A stretch of DNA of 64,000 nt. Origin: Nostoc spongiaeforme FACHB-130. Lineage in GTDB: Bacteria > Cyanobacteriota > Cyanobacteriia > Cyanobacteriales > Nostocaceae. The DNA is taken from assembly GCF_014698475.1 (NCBI RefSeq), contig NZ_JACJTB010000033.1:1-64000 (forward strand), written 5' to 3'. The notes beneath the pieces were generated by a model. The model ran no database searches, had not been told where the DNA came from, and saw only the letters and a list, made by a program, of their open reading frames with translations. Every line of letters starts with the position of its first letter. Position 1 is the stretch's first letter. Both the position numbers and the translations under genes were made by a program. Shown here piece after piece: positions 7,460 to 14,971 of the stretch.

Positions 7460-8842
7460 ATGAAGCGATTTAAAATAGTAATTTCATCATTATTAATTAC
7501 TGTATTGGCTGTACTGTGTTTCGCCCCGACAGCCTGGGCATTTTGTGGATTTTATGTTGCCAAAGCCGATAGTAAATTATACAACCAAGCCTCTCAAGTA
7601 ATTATGGCGCGGGATGGCGATCGCACCGTCTTAACTATGGCTAATGACTTTCAAGGCGAAGTCAAAGATTTTGCAATGGTTGTACCTGTACCAACCGTCA
7701 TAAAAAAAGAACAAGTCCGTGTCGCACCACCCAAAATTGTCGAGCGTTTAGATGCTTTTAGCGCACCACGCTTAGTAGAATACTTCGACTCTGACCCTTG
7801 CGTTGAATATGACAGGGTACTTAACGAAGCTGTACCCGCACCAGCAGCTAGACCTAGAGCCGGAGCAGCCAGAGGTAGCGCGAGTGATTTAGGCGTAACC
7901 GTCGAAGCACGTTTCAACGTTGGCGAATATGACATTGTGATTTTAAGTGCAAAAGAATCCGGTGGACTGGAAACTTGGCTAAATCGCAACGGTTACAAAA
8001 TTCCCAGAGGAGCGAAACAGCTACTCCAACCTTATGTCCGCTCTGGGATGAAATTTTTTGTTGCGAAAGTCAACCTCGATAAATTTGAAGAATCTGGCTA
8101 TCAGTTTTTACGTCCGCTACAAATTTCCTACCAATCACGCAAATTCATTCTACCCATTCGTTTGGGTATGATTAATGCCAATGCTGCTCAAGATTTAATT
8201 GTCTATGTCCTCTCACCCAAAGGGCAAGCAGAAATCACCAACTACCGCACCGTGAAAGTTCCTTCCGATGCCAATATTCCAGTATTTGTCAAAAATGAAT
8301 TTAGTGATTTTTACAAGTCGATGTTCCAAACAGCATACCTAAAAGAAGACAGAAAGGTAGCTTTCTTGGAATATGCTTGGGATATGAGTAGTTGCGATCC
8401 TTGTTCCGCAGAACCACTGAACCCAGAAGAACTCAAACAAGCGGGTGTATTTTGGCTAGATAATAATTCCAGTAATGACGAGCCATTCCCGTCCAGTTTC
8501 CGTCGTCCGCCAATTGTTAGTAGCAGCGTTTTCATCACTCGCTTACATATTCGCTACACCCGCGACAAATTTCCAGAAGACCCAATTTTTCAAGCTACTT
8601 CTAACCAAGAATCTTTCCAAGGGCGATACATTTTACAGCATCCCTTTACAGGCGAACTCAAATGTCAAGCTGGTAGAGAATACAAGCGTTCTTTACCCAA
8701 GCGGTTTGAACAAGAAGCCCAAACCTTAGCCAAACTCACCAATTGGAATATCCAAGATATTCGCCGCAAAATGAAATTGACTGTGGGTGATTTAAATTCT
8801 TCTTGGTGGGGAAACTTCTTCTCGTGGTTGGTGGGAATGTAA
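7460..8842 (+). CDS. Secreted DUF2330 family protein
   Basis: A 460-residue protein with a clear signal peptide (KRFKIVISSLLITVLAVLCF, then APTAWA, cleavage around residue 27). The mature start FCGFYVAKADSKLYNQASQV is the DUF2330 hallmark. A low-complexity PAPAARPRAGAARGSA linker lies near residues 130-145, and the conserved WDMSSCDPCS segment contains two cysteines. The family's function is unknown. The single base between the upstream RnfD-like stop and this ATG indicates coupling, so a periplasmic partner of that membrane protein is a reasonable inference. Confidence 0.8.
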   Translation: MKRFKIVISSLLITVLAVLCFAPTAWAFCGFYVAKADSKLYNQASQVIMARDGDRTVLTMANDFQGEVKDFAMVVPVPTVIKKEQVRVAPPKIVERLDAFSAPRLVEYFDSDPCVEYDRVLNEAVPAPAARPRAGAARGSASDLGVTVEARFNVGEYDIVILSAKESGGLETWLNRNGYKIPRGAKQLLQPYVRSGMKFFVAKVNLDKFEESGYQFLRPLQISYQSRKFILPIRLGMINANAAQDLIVYVLSPKGQAEITNYRTVKVPSDANIPVFVKNEFSDFYKSMFQTAYLKEDRKVAFLEYAWDMSSCDPCSAEPLNPEELKQAGVFWLDNNSSNDEPFPSSFRRPPIVSSSVFITRLHIRYTRDKFPEDPIFQATSNQESFQGRYILQHPFTGELKCQAGREYKRSLPKRFEQEAQTLAKLTNWNIQDIRRKMKLTVGDLNSSWWGNFFSWLVGM

Positions 8843-8904
8843 ATAGGAAGTACGCACAAAGATTATCGGTTAAGACTGGATGTAATACCAATTCTCCTAG
8901 AAAC

Positions 8905-9036
8905 TATAGCGGTTCTTACTTGCTTTTAATACAGTCGGAACCCCACCCCGCATTTGCTGACGCAAACGCTCCCCGCAAGCGGGGAGGGGTTGGGGGTGGG
9001 GTTGAAATGTACCTCATCCAACCGAAAACCGCTATA
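8905..9036. repeat. MITE-like element with TATAGCGGTT inverted ends
   Basis: Perfect 10-bp terminal inverted repeats TATAGCGGTT (8905-8914) and AACCGCTATA (9027-9036) bracket 112 bases. The inside holds a strong fold-back: CCCCACCCCG and CTCCCCGC against GCGGGGAG and GGGGTGGGG (8941-9001). There is no coding capacity. The form suggests a non-autonomous, palindromic mobile repeat. Confidence 0.6.
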
Positions 9037-9052
9037 TATTCTATAAAATCCT

Positions 9053-9080
9053 GTAGAGACGTTATATATAACGTCTCTAC
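9053..9080. repeat. 28-bp perfect palindrome
   Basis: GTAGAGACGTTATA is followed directly by its reverse complement, with no loop base left over. A decayed relative with the same GTA-AGAC core occurs at 61797-61824. I know similar TAGAGACGTTG-type palindromes as frequent intergenic repeats in Nostoc genomes. Confidence 0.75.
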
Positions 9081-9215
9081 AACAACCGATTAATTGCATC
9101 TTGATCAATAAATAATGTATGGACAAAATCAAATCAAATTTTCAAATATCCTCTAAAGCTATACTTATAATAGTGCCAGTATTTGATGTAAACTTCTAAA
9201 AATTTAGCAATTGGT

Positions 9216-9380
9216 ATGACTGTACAATCTCAGACAGAGAAAGATAAATTACAAGCAAACACTAATTTAGCGATAAATCAAGAAATTTCAGCAGAAAAAA
9301 TTCTCTGTCCTCATTGTTTGCGTACTGCTAAAAATGGGATTAAATGTAAAGGCATTTGTGTCGCTGACAGTGATTATTAA
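9216..9380 (+). CDS. Small Cys-rich protein (54 aa), unknown function
   Basis: ATG at 9216 to TAA at 9378-9380 encodes 54 residues. The first half is polar (MTVQSQTEKDKLQANTNLAI). The second half is compact and Cys-rich: CPHCLRTAKNGIKCKGICVA, ending DSDY. The CxxC and CxxxC pairs suggest a metal site or disulphides. I have a weak memory of such short proteins in filamentous cyanobacteria. Its stop overlaps the stop of the convergent SMI1/KNR4 gene by 4 bases. Confidence 0.6.
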   Translation: MTVQSQTEKDKLQANTNLAINQEISAEKILCPHCLRTAKNGIKCKGICVADSDY

Positions 9381-9967
9381 GGTATACCGCCTATTCCTAT
9401 TGTAGTGAGCATTTCCCAAAAAGACCGATAACGTTTAACTCCAGGAATATGATTACTAAATAACCAAGCTTCCCATTCTTGATTATGAGTCACTTGGGGG
9501 TTGAGTAAAATAACTTCACCATCCAATACATCACTAATTTGTAGGGTTGTTTGTAGATACTCTACACGTATATCTTGCTCTAAATTTTTTCCATATATCA
9601 AGTATTGCTCATCAGATATGGGCGGTAAACTTCTCAAGCTTTCTGTCCAGATGTCAATCCAGTTCTGATGCTCAACATAAAACCAGTCAATTTCTTCCGT
9701 CATCTTTAACCTTAAAACTCCTGGATATCCAGGCCAGCCATTTGTAACCTTTAAAAATTCCCGGTAAGATGAGGGTAATTTTGTCCTCAAACGAGCTTCA
9801 GTAGCAGTAATTTCTTTTTCTGATGCTCTTGGTAAACCTAACCATTCTGATTGAATTGCTTCATCTGGAAAATCTACAACTGTCCAATATATTTCCCCAT
9901 TTTCGTAATTATCAAGCACTTTTTTACTTTCCTTTTTAAGAAAAGAATACCAATTAAAATTATTCAT
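9377..9967 (-). CDS. SMI1/KNR4 family protein
   Basis: A 196-residue cytosolic protein from the ATG at 9967; an upstream in-frame start at 10072 would add 35 residues of unlike character. GLPRASEKEITATEARLRTK followed by LPSSYREFLKVTNGWPG is the SMI1/KNR4 (SUKH) core. In bacteria the SUKH superfamily often supplies immunity proteins against contact-dependent toxins, but many members are of unknown role. No toxin gene is adjacent. A GGGAGAT sequence lies about 15 bases before the chosen start. Confidence 0.8.
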   Translation of the reverse strand: MNNFNWYSFLKKESKKVLDNYENGEIYWTVVDFPDEAIQSEWLGLPRASEKEITATEARLRTKLPSSYREFLKVTNGWPGYPGVLRLKMTEEIDWFYVEHQNWIDIWTESLRSLPPISDEQYLIYGKNLEQDIRVEYLQTTLQISDVLDGEVILLNPQVTHNQEWEAWLFSNHIPGVKRYRSFWEMLTTIGIGGIP

Positions 9968-10106
9968 AATTGAACTACCCATCTCCCTTGCAACCTGCAC
10001 CACTGCGGCCTCAATGTGCAGAATAAATACTGAACAGCTTATATTACCCGACACATCAATAAAATCAATCAACCAATACCCTAAATCCTGTATTTAAAAT
10101 TTTTGG

Positions 10107-10160
10107 TTGACAAATCCGATATATCGCAATATATTTAATTTAACGATAATGATATATCGT
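10107..10160 (+). promoter_or_regulatory. PadR promoter with two palindromic operators
   Basis: TTGACA (10107-10112), 17-base spacer, then TATATT (10130-10135) form a good sigma-70 promoter. The palindrome CGATATATCG (10117-10126) sits inside the spacer, and a second site, ACGATA-N6-TATCGT (10143-10160), lies near the probable start of transcription. The shared ATATATCG words suggest autorepression by the PadR protein encoded next. An AAGGAG ribosome site follows at 10179-10184. Confidence 0.65.
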
Positions 10161-10192
10161 GATACTTCAAATAAACACAAGGAGTTACATTA

Positions 10193-10903
10193 ATGTTTGG
10201 ACAATTTTATTCACATTTTCCTGTACCAGCCCATGCTGGAGAAGGAATTGGCCATCAATTTTCGAGAGGTAGACGGCGACGTGGATACAGAAATTCATCA
10301 GGTGATGACTGGCAAGATGAGCCATGCACCCGTCGCGGTGACATCAAATTTAGACTGTTGGGACTTTTATCTGAGCATCATCAATTTTCGATGAGTGGGC
10401 GACATGGACATGGACACCGGGGTTCATTTGGTGGTGGCTGGGGAGAGGAGCCACGCACCCGTCGCGGTGACATCAAATTTATGTTGCTGGGGCTTTTATC
10501 GGAGCGTCCCCAGCATGGTTATGAACTGATTAAAGAGCTAGAAAATCGCCGTGGAGGCTTTCGCAAGCTGAGTCCAGGTTCAGTTTATCCAACGCTACAA
10601 ATGTTGGAAGAAGGCGGTTATTTGACTAGTGAACAAGTCGAAGGTAAGCGTGTCTACACAATTACAGATAGTGGTAGACAATTATTGAGCGATCGCCAAC
10701 AGCAATCTCATTCACAAAATCCTCAAGATAGTTGTACAGAAAACAAGTCTTCGGAATTGATGGAGTTGCGCCAGACTTTAACACAGTTAAATGATGCAGT
10801 TGCACAAATTGCTCGCAGTGGCAATTTAGAACAAGCAAATCGAATCCGCGAATTGCTTGTTCAAGTAAAGCGTGAGATTTACAAATTGCTCGCGGAACAG
10901 TAG
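10193..10903 (+). CDS. PadR family transcriptional regulator with duplicated N-terminal segment
   Basis: A 236-residue protein. The PadR winged helix occupies residues about 93-172: RRGDIKFMLLGLLSERPQHG, YELIKELE, and the wing SPGSVYPTLQMLEEGGYLTS. A C-terminal helical part (SELMELRQTLTQLNDAVAQI) would dimerise. Uniquely, the segment RRGDIKFRLLGLLSEHHQF appears once before (about residues 45-65), giving two partial copies of helix 1. ATG 10193 has AAGGAG eight bases upstream. The promoter carries palindromes consistent with autoregulation. The gene is convergent with the lasso cluster exporter, so a role in that cluster is possible but unproven. Confidence 0.9.
   Translation: MFGQFYSHFPVPAHAGEGIGHQFSRGRRRRGYRNSSGDDWQDEPCTRRGDIKFRLLGLLSEHHQFSMSGRHGHGHRGSFGGGWGEEPRTRRGDIKFMLLGLLSERPQHGYELIKELENRRGGFRKLSPGSVYPTLQMLEEGGYLTSEQVEGKRVYTITDSGRQLLSDRQQQSHSQNPQDSCTENKSSELMELRQTLTQLNDAVAQIARSGNLEQANRIRELLVQVKREIYKLLAEQ
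10253..10505 (+). repeat. In-frame tandem duplication inside the PadR gene
   Basis: CATCAATTTTCGA at 10253-10265 recurs at 10379-10391 (126 bases apart), and GCACCCGTCGCGGTGACATC at 10326 recurs at 10455 (129 bases apart). The unit is thus 42-43 codons with one codon of length difference, and both copies stay in frame. The copies have diverged in the middle, so the event is not brand-new. Confidence 0.85.
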
Positions 10904-10918
10904 CCTACTTTGCTAATG

Positions 10919-12736
10919 TTAACGATATTGCTGGGCTTGAGTTTCATATAGGTAGGCGTAGCGATTACCCATCTGGATCAGTTCATTATGAGTCCCACTT
11001 TCAATAATAGTGCCGTTTTCCATCACATAAATGCGATCGGCCATTTTGACAGTAGACAAGCGATGGCTAATTAAAATCGCCGCCTGATTTTGGATAAGTT
11101 GGCGGAATTTTTCAAACACTTCATATTCCGCTTTCGGATCCATTGCACTGGTAGGTTCATCTAAAACTATCAACTGGGAATCTCTTAAGAACGCCCGCGC
11201 CAAAGCTATTTTTTGCCATTGACCAATACTTAATTCTTCTCCTTGGTCAAACAATTTACCCAAAATTGTGTCATAACCTTTGGGTAAACTGCTAATTACA
11301 TCATCTGCACCAGAACGACGCGCTGCCGCTATAATACTATCTCGATTAGCTGGCAAGTCAATATTAGCTAACCAAATATTTTCCTGGGCGGTAAAGTTGT
11401 ATTTAGCATAGTCTTGAAAAATTATGCTGATGTCGCGGCGTAATTCAGAGATTTGATAATCTTTAATATCAACACCATCAATTGTGATGTAGCCAGAGGA
11501 GGGGTCATACAAGCGACATAACAATTTAATTAAAGTCGTTTTTCCCGAACCATTCTCACCAACCAGTGCTACTACTTCTCCTGGTTTAATGCTCAAATTA
11601 ATATTATGTAGTGCCTGACGAGTGGTAGTAGAATATTGAAAACTCACATCATGAAATATAATACCAGACTGCATTGGTCTTGGTATTGGTTTGGGATTTA
11701 TCGGCTCAACTAATCTGGGTTGGAGGTCAAGAAATTCGTAGAGATTACCTAAAAATAAATTATCTTCGTACAGTGCTGAAACGTTGGCTAATAAACTTTT
11801 AATATCGTTTTGTCCTCGTTGGAGTGCTTGGTAATAAAGAACTAAATCACCCAAACGTAGAACACCATTGATCGCTTGATAAATAATTAAAGCATAAATC
11901 GCAAATATGAGAACCCCGGCGATCGCTTCGGCGAAAAAGTTAGCAATAAAGCGCCTTGTGAAAATTTTTAGGCTTTCTTTATAGATTTGTCTGCGGATAC
12001 GAAGATACCAATTACTAAAGTAGTGACCTAAATCAAATAAGCGAATTTCTTTGGCAAATTGGTCTGATGTCAACATCCAAGCTAAATAAAAGCCTTGGCG
12101 TTGCATTGGTGTCCATTTGCGCTGCCAATCATACATCACGCGGCTATATTTGATCCGCACTAACATAGCAGGCAAAGCAGCTACAAATAAAACCCCAAGA
12201 ATTCCCCAATGTAGTGTTAGCAACAAACCAATCATTGCTACTAACGAAATACTATTTTGACCAATTTGTGCTAGACGATTGAGAATTTGCGGTGGTCGAT
12301 ACGGTGCTTCTTGTTGCGCTCTTTGTAAGGTATCGTAATATAAGGGATTTTCGTAATACTCCAGATCAGCCGCAATCGATTTGGCATTAATAATTCCTTG
12401 CATATAGTCAGTTACCCGTTGAGAATGGGCAGTGGTGACTAGTTCTGTTAAGGAGTTAGCCAAGGTAGTTAATAAAGTAACTCCACCAGCCAGCGCAATT
12501 AATACTAAGACATTACGAAATGCTACGGTCTTATCAGCTAGGCTCAAGTTAGCAGCGACCGCATCGATAATCAGTTTTGAGAGATAAATTGAGACTACAG
12601 GTAAGATACCTTGAATCGTTAGTAAGACAACACGGGCGATCGTCCAACGGGGGCTACTTTGCCATACTAGACGCAATGCCGGCAAAAGTCGCAGAGTATT
12701 TTGTAGTTTATCTCGAATTTTTTTGCCTAGTTGCAT
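10919..12736 (-). CDS. ABC transporter, fused permease/ATPase (lasso peptide exporter, D)
   Basis: A 605-residue ABCB-type half transporter. Several hydrophobic helices fill residues about 25-310. The nucleotide-binding domain shows Walker A ALVGENGSGKTTLIKLL, signature LSIGQWQKIALARAF, Walker B LIVLDEPTSAMD and the switch His in ISHRLSTV. No peptidase C39 domain is present, which fits lasso clusters where a separate B2 enzyme removes the leader. It is the last gene of the cluster, 33 bases after the kinase-like gene. Export of mature product, possibly also giving immunity, is inferred from context. Confidence 0.92.
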   Translation of the reverse strand: MQLGKKIRDKLQNTLRLLPALRLVWQSSPRWTIARVVLLTIQGILPVVSIYLSKLIIDAVAANLSLADKTVAFRNVLVLIALAGGVTLLTTLANSLTELVTTAHSQRVTDYMQGIINAKSIAADLEYYENPLYYDTLQRAQQEAPYRPPQILNRLAQIGQNSISLVAMIGLLLTLHWGILGVLFVAALPAMLVRIKYSRVMYDWQRKWTPMQRQGFYLAWMLTSDQFAKEIRLFDLGHYFSNWYLRIRRQIYKESLKIFTRRFIANFFAEAIAGVLIFAIYALIIYQAINGVLRLGDLVLYYQALQRGQNDIKSLLANVSALYEDNLFLGNLYEFLDLQPRLVEPINPKPIPRPMQSGIIFHDVSFQYSTTTRQALHNINLSIKPGEVVALVGENGSGKTTLIKLLCRLYDPSSGYITIDGVDIKDYQISELRRDISIIFQDYAKYNFTAQENIWLANIDLPANRDSIIAAARRSGADDVISSLPKGYDTILGKLFDQGEELSIGQWQKIALARAFLRDSQLIVLDEPTSAMDPKAEYEVFEKFRQLIQNQAAILISHRLSTVKMADRIYVMENGTIIESGTHNELIQMGNRYAYLYETQAQQYR

Positions 12737-12769
12737 ATTTAAAATGGCGATCGCACTAAATTTAATTTC

Positions 12770-13663
12770 TTAAACCTTGATTGTAACTGGGGACAAGTTT
12801 CTTTCAGCCAAATCATTTTCCACTAACTTCACCAACTCAGGTAGTGCAGCTAAAGAACGTTGCCGTCGTAAACTACAAATCGGCACCTGTTGAACTACAC
12901 TCATACATTGCTGGAAATGTGCTTTGAGAAATTCTGGTGCTGTCAATGCTTGCATTTCTCTAGAATGTCGGACTAATTCACCAAAGCTTGGTTTCGCCTC
13001 TAAAGGAACGATTTCTGGGTGGGTTCCGCCAGCTAACACATAAATCTTTTTCAGGGGTACAGATTCTTGAAAGAACCCATCTTGCAGTCGGTGAACCCGC
13101 TTGATAGTTTGGGAATTTAGTAAAGGTAAACTATCTGGGACATGACCAAAAGAAGCTGCCGCATCAGGCCACAGCTTAATTTGCGGAAAGCCCGGAATTA
13201 CTAGCGGCTGTTGTTTACCAACTTGAATTGCCAAAACATCATCTGTCAAAATGCTATATCCGTGAGTGTGAAAACATTCTGCTAAGGTTGACTTGCCAAA
13301 ACCTGAGTCTGCCATAAAGGCAACTGCACTACCATTAATGACTACACTACTAGCATGAAGTACCAGCAAGCCCCTCTGTCTGAGCAATACGCAAATAATC
13401 ACACCCAAGAGAAAAGTCCGAATTAATGCTTCATCAACACCAGGGTTGGGATCAAGAACAATTTCTTTACCATCTTTCACCAGCACCATACCGAATTCGT
13501 CAATTCTCGCGAATAAGTAATTGCCCCCATCACTACGCTTTTGTTGTGGATCATTGAGCTTACCAAAACGGATCACTACATCTGCTGGTTTGTCACTGGG
13601 GATGAGTTCAGGTAAGGGTAGTTCAGAGTGAATGCCTAAGTTGTATGCGGTGTAAACGTGCAT
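12770..13663 (-). CDS. HPr-kinase-like enzyme of the lasso cluster
   Basis: A 297-residue protein. The centre holds a P-loop, MADSGFGKSTLAECFH, within the stretch VLHASSVVINGSAVAFMADS typical of HprK-like C-terminal kinase domains, followed by ILTDDVLAI, a probable Mg-binding acidic pair. The N-terminal 100 residues (LGIHSELPLPEL onward) are of the kind found in small HprK-related kinases. In the paeninodin pathway a homologue phosphorylates the C-terminal Ser of the precursor. None of the three precursors here ends in Ser, so the target must differ or the enzyme has another job. It precedes the exporter by 33 bases. Confidence 0.82.
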   Translation of the reverse strand: MHVYTAYNLGIHSELPLPELIPSDKPADVVIRFGKLNDPQQKRSDGGNYLFARIDEFGMVLVKDGKEIVLDPNPGVDEALIRTFLLGVIICVLLRQRGLLVLHASSVVINGSAVAFMADSGFGKSTLAECFHTHGYSILTDDVLAIQVGKQQPLVIPGFPQIKLWPDAAASFGHVPDSLPLLNSQTIKRVHRLQDGFFQESVPLKKIYVLAGGTHPEIVPLEAKPSFGELVRHSREMQALTAPEFLKAHFQQCMSVVQQVPICSLRRQRSLAALPELVKLVENDLAERNLSPVTIKV

Positions 13664-13771
13664 CGGAAATATTGTTGGATGAGGAGTGAATAATTATTTT
13701 ACTTACGCAAAACTCAGTTCGACTAACACTTTTGAGTTGACAAAACCCTGACAATCTGTAATAAAGGAAGC

Positions 13772-13795
13772 CATCAGGAAATAGCGTTCCTGATG
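13772..13795. other. Hairpin between A3 and the kinase gene
   Basis: CATCAGGAA and TTCCTGATG form a perfect 9-bp stem with a 6-base loop. It is the second of two hairpins in the 271-base gap after precursor A3. With the hairpin at 13823 it could dampen read-through from the abundant precursor message into the kinase and exporter genes. Confidence 0.45.
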
Positions 13796-13822
13796 TTTCC
13801 AAACATCTCATTTAGATTTTGC

Positions 13823-13856
13823 AGTAATCCTAAAAAAGCTAGTTTTTAGGATTACT
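13823..13856 (-). terminator. Strong stem-loop after the precursor genes (attenuator?)
   Basis: AGTAATCCTAAAAA (13823-13836) and TTTTTAGGATTACT (13843-13856) form a perfect 14-bp stem with a 6-base loop, about 80 bases after the A3 stop. There is no long U-tract after it, so partial termination or 3'-end protection of the precursor mRNA is more likely than full termination. Confidence 0.5.
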
Positions 13857-13934
13857 TTATTTACTAGCTCTAGACTTGATTTAGGGATAATAGTATTCAG
13901 TGATGCTATTACACCTAGAACTTTGCTAAAGCTA

Positions 13935-14114
13935 TTATTGGGGAATAAGTACCCCATTTTGAGAACCATCTAGTCCTAGTACTTCGCCAGGAATCTGAGT
14001 AGGATTGGTACCGATTTGGAAAGTATCTTTTGGGCCTGGTCTACCAAAAGCATGGGTAATGTTTTCAACACTACCGTAGTTTGTTAATTTGGGTGCTTCA
14101 TAAGTTTTTTTCAT
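13935..14114 (-). CDS. Lasso peptide precursor A3
   Basis: A 59-residue precursor. The leader fits the lasso motif YxxPxLxxxGxxxxxT exactly (Tyr5, Pro8, Leu10, Gly14, Thr20). With Thr at -2 the core starts at Ala22 (AFGRPGPKD) and puts Asp30 at core position 9, suited to a nine-residue macrolactam ring. The 38-residue core continues TFQIGTNPTQIPGEVLGLDG and ends GVLIPQ. An AGGAG site lies 9 bases before the ATG. The upstream spacer contains a decayed copy of the cyclase gene tail. A1 and A2 are paralogues. Confidence 0.82.
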   Translation of the reverse strand: MKKTYEAPKLTNYGSVENITHAFGRPGPKDTFQIGTNPTQIPGEVLGLDGSQNGVLIPQ

Positions 14115-14180
14115 TGTTTGAGTCTCCTGTTGGTTTTTTGATTTCTTAACTAAACTAGTGGCTTTGATACATTCACCAAC

Positions 14181-14260
14181 TCAGTCTAGGTAGGAGCAGG
14201 TTAAAAATAAACTGCCCCTAGTCAGACTTATGGTTTTAATGGGGATATAATTCAGACCAA
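14181..14260 (-). repeat. Decayed copy of the cyclase gene tail, upstream of A3
   Basis: This spacer aligns by eye with the last 77 bases of the cyclase gene (14972-15048), sharing TCAGTCTAGGTAGGAGCAGG and CTGCCCCTAGTC with ACTTATGG. The reading frame is broken by stops. It shows that the duplication unit that produced the precursor array included the 3' end of the cyclase gene. Confidence 0.8.
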
Positions 14261-14277
14261 AAGCAAGTGTTAAATAT

Positions 14278-14475
14278 TTATCTTCCTCGATTGTTACCTA
14301 CGGGAATGAGTATTCCATCTGGACAACCATCTAGCCCTAGTACATCACCAGGAATAAGAGTAGGATTATTTCCGATTTGGAAAGTATCTTTTTCACCTGT
14401 TCCGCCAAAGGCATTAGTAATATCTTGAACATTACCGTAGTTTGTTATTTGAGGAGTTTCGTAAACTTTTTTCAT
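14278..14475 (-). CDS. Lasso peptide precursor A2
   Basis: A 65-residue precursor with leader residues Tyr5, Pro8, Ile10, Gly14 and Thr20 matching the lasso leader motif (Ile replacing Leu). The predicted core starts at Ala22 (AFGGTGEKD), with Asp at core position 9; Glu7 is an alternative ring residue. It runs 44 residues, longer than its paralogues, with a distinctive GCPDGILIPVGNNRGR end containing the only Cys of the three. Its ribosome site (AAAGACAG) is weaker than the AGGAG of A1 and A3, so lower translation is possible. Confidence 0.82.
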   Translation of the reverse strand: MKKVYETPQITNYGNVQDITNAFGGTGEKDTFQIGNNPTLIPGDVLGLDGCPDGILIPVGNNRGR

Positions 14476-14591
14476 ATTTTCTGTCTTTTGCTGGCTGCGT
14501 TTATCTCTAACTGGAACATCTAGCCGTAGTCACTTAGGGTAGGTCAATCTTAATTACTCACAGCCTTATTGGCTTGGAGAGCCTACCAAAT

Positions 14592-14668
14592 TCAGTCTAG
14601 GTAGGAGCAGGCTATAAATGCACTGCCCCTAGTCAGACCTATGGTTTGTTTTAGTTATGATTTAGCCA
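14592..14668 (-). repeat. Decayed copy of the cyclase gene tail, upstream of A2
   Basis: It shares TCAGTCTAGGTAGGAGCAGG and CACTGCCCCTAGTC with the true cyclase 3' end at 14972-15048, extending to the Trp-Leu-Asn-His codons (TTTAGCCA on the plus strand). It contains in-frame stops, so it is non-coding now. Confidence 0.8.
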
Positions 14669-14720
14669 AAGAACGAGGGTAACAAATTACCAAATTGGTA
14701 TTGTTTCGCTGTTCTTGGTC

Positions 14721-14903
14721 TTAGCGATTGGGAATAAGTACTCCATTTTGGGAACCACTGAGTCCAATGGTTGAACCAGGAACAGGAGTAGGATTACTTC
14801 CAATTAAGAAAGTGTCTCTTCCACCTGCTCTACCAAAAGCATTAGTAACGCTTTGAACACTACCGTAGTTTGTGAGTTGAGGAGCTGCGTAAGCTTTTTT
14901 CAT
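14721..14903 (-). CDS. Lasso peptide precursor A1
   Basis: A 60-residue precursor, first of three. Leader MKKAYAAPQLTNYGSVQSVT carries Tyr5, Pro8, Leu10, Gly14 and Thr20 of the lasso recognition motif bound by the RRE protein. The core should begin at Ala22 (AFGRAGGRD), placing Asp30 at position 9 for ring closure with the Ala amino group. The 39-residue core goes on TFLIGSNPTPVPGSTIGLSG and ends GVLIPNR. An AGGAG site lies 9 bases before the ATG. It sits 68 bases after the cyclase stop. Confidence 0.83.
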   Translation of the reverse strand: MKKAYAAPQLTNYGSVQSVTNAFGRAGGRDTFLIGSNPTPVPGSTIGLSGSQNGVLIPNR

Positions 14904-14971
14904 TGTTAAGTCTCCTGTTTGTTTTGTTGGTTTTTGACTGGACTAGATATTGGCTTTGAGATTTCACCAAA

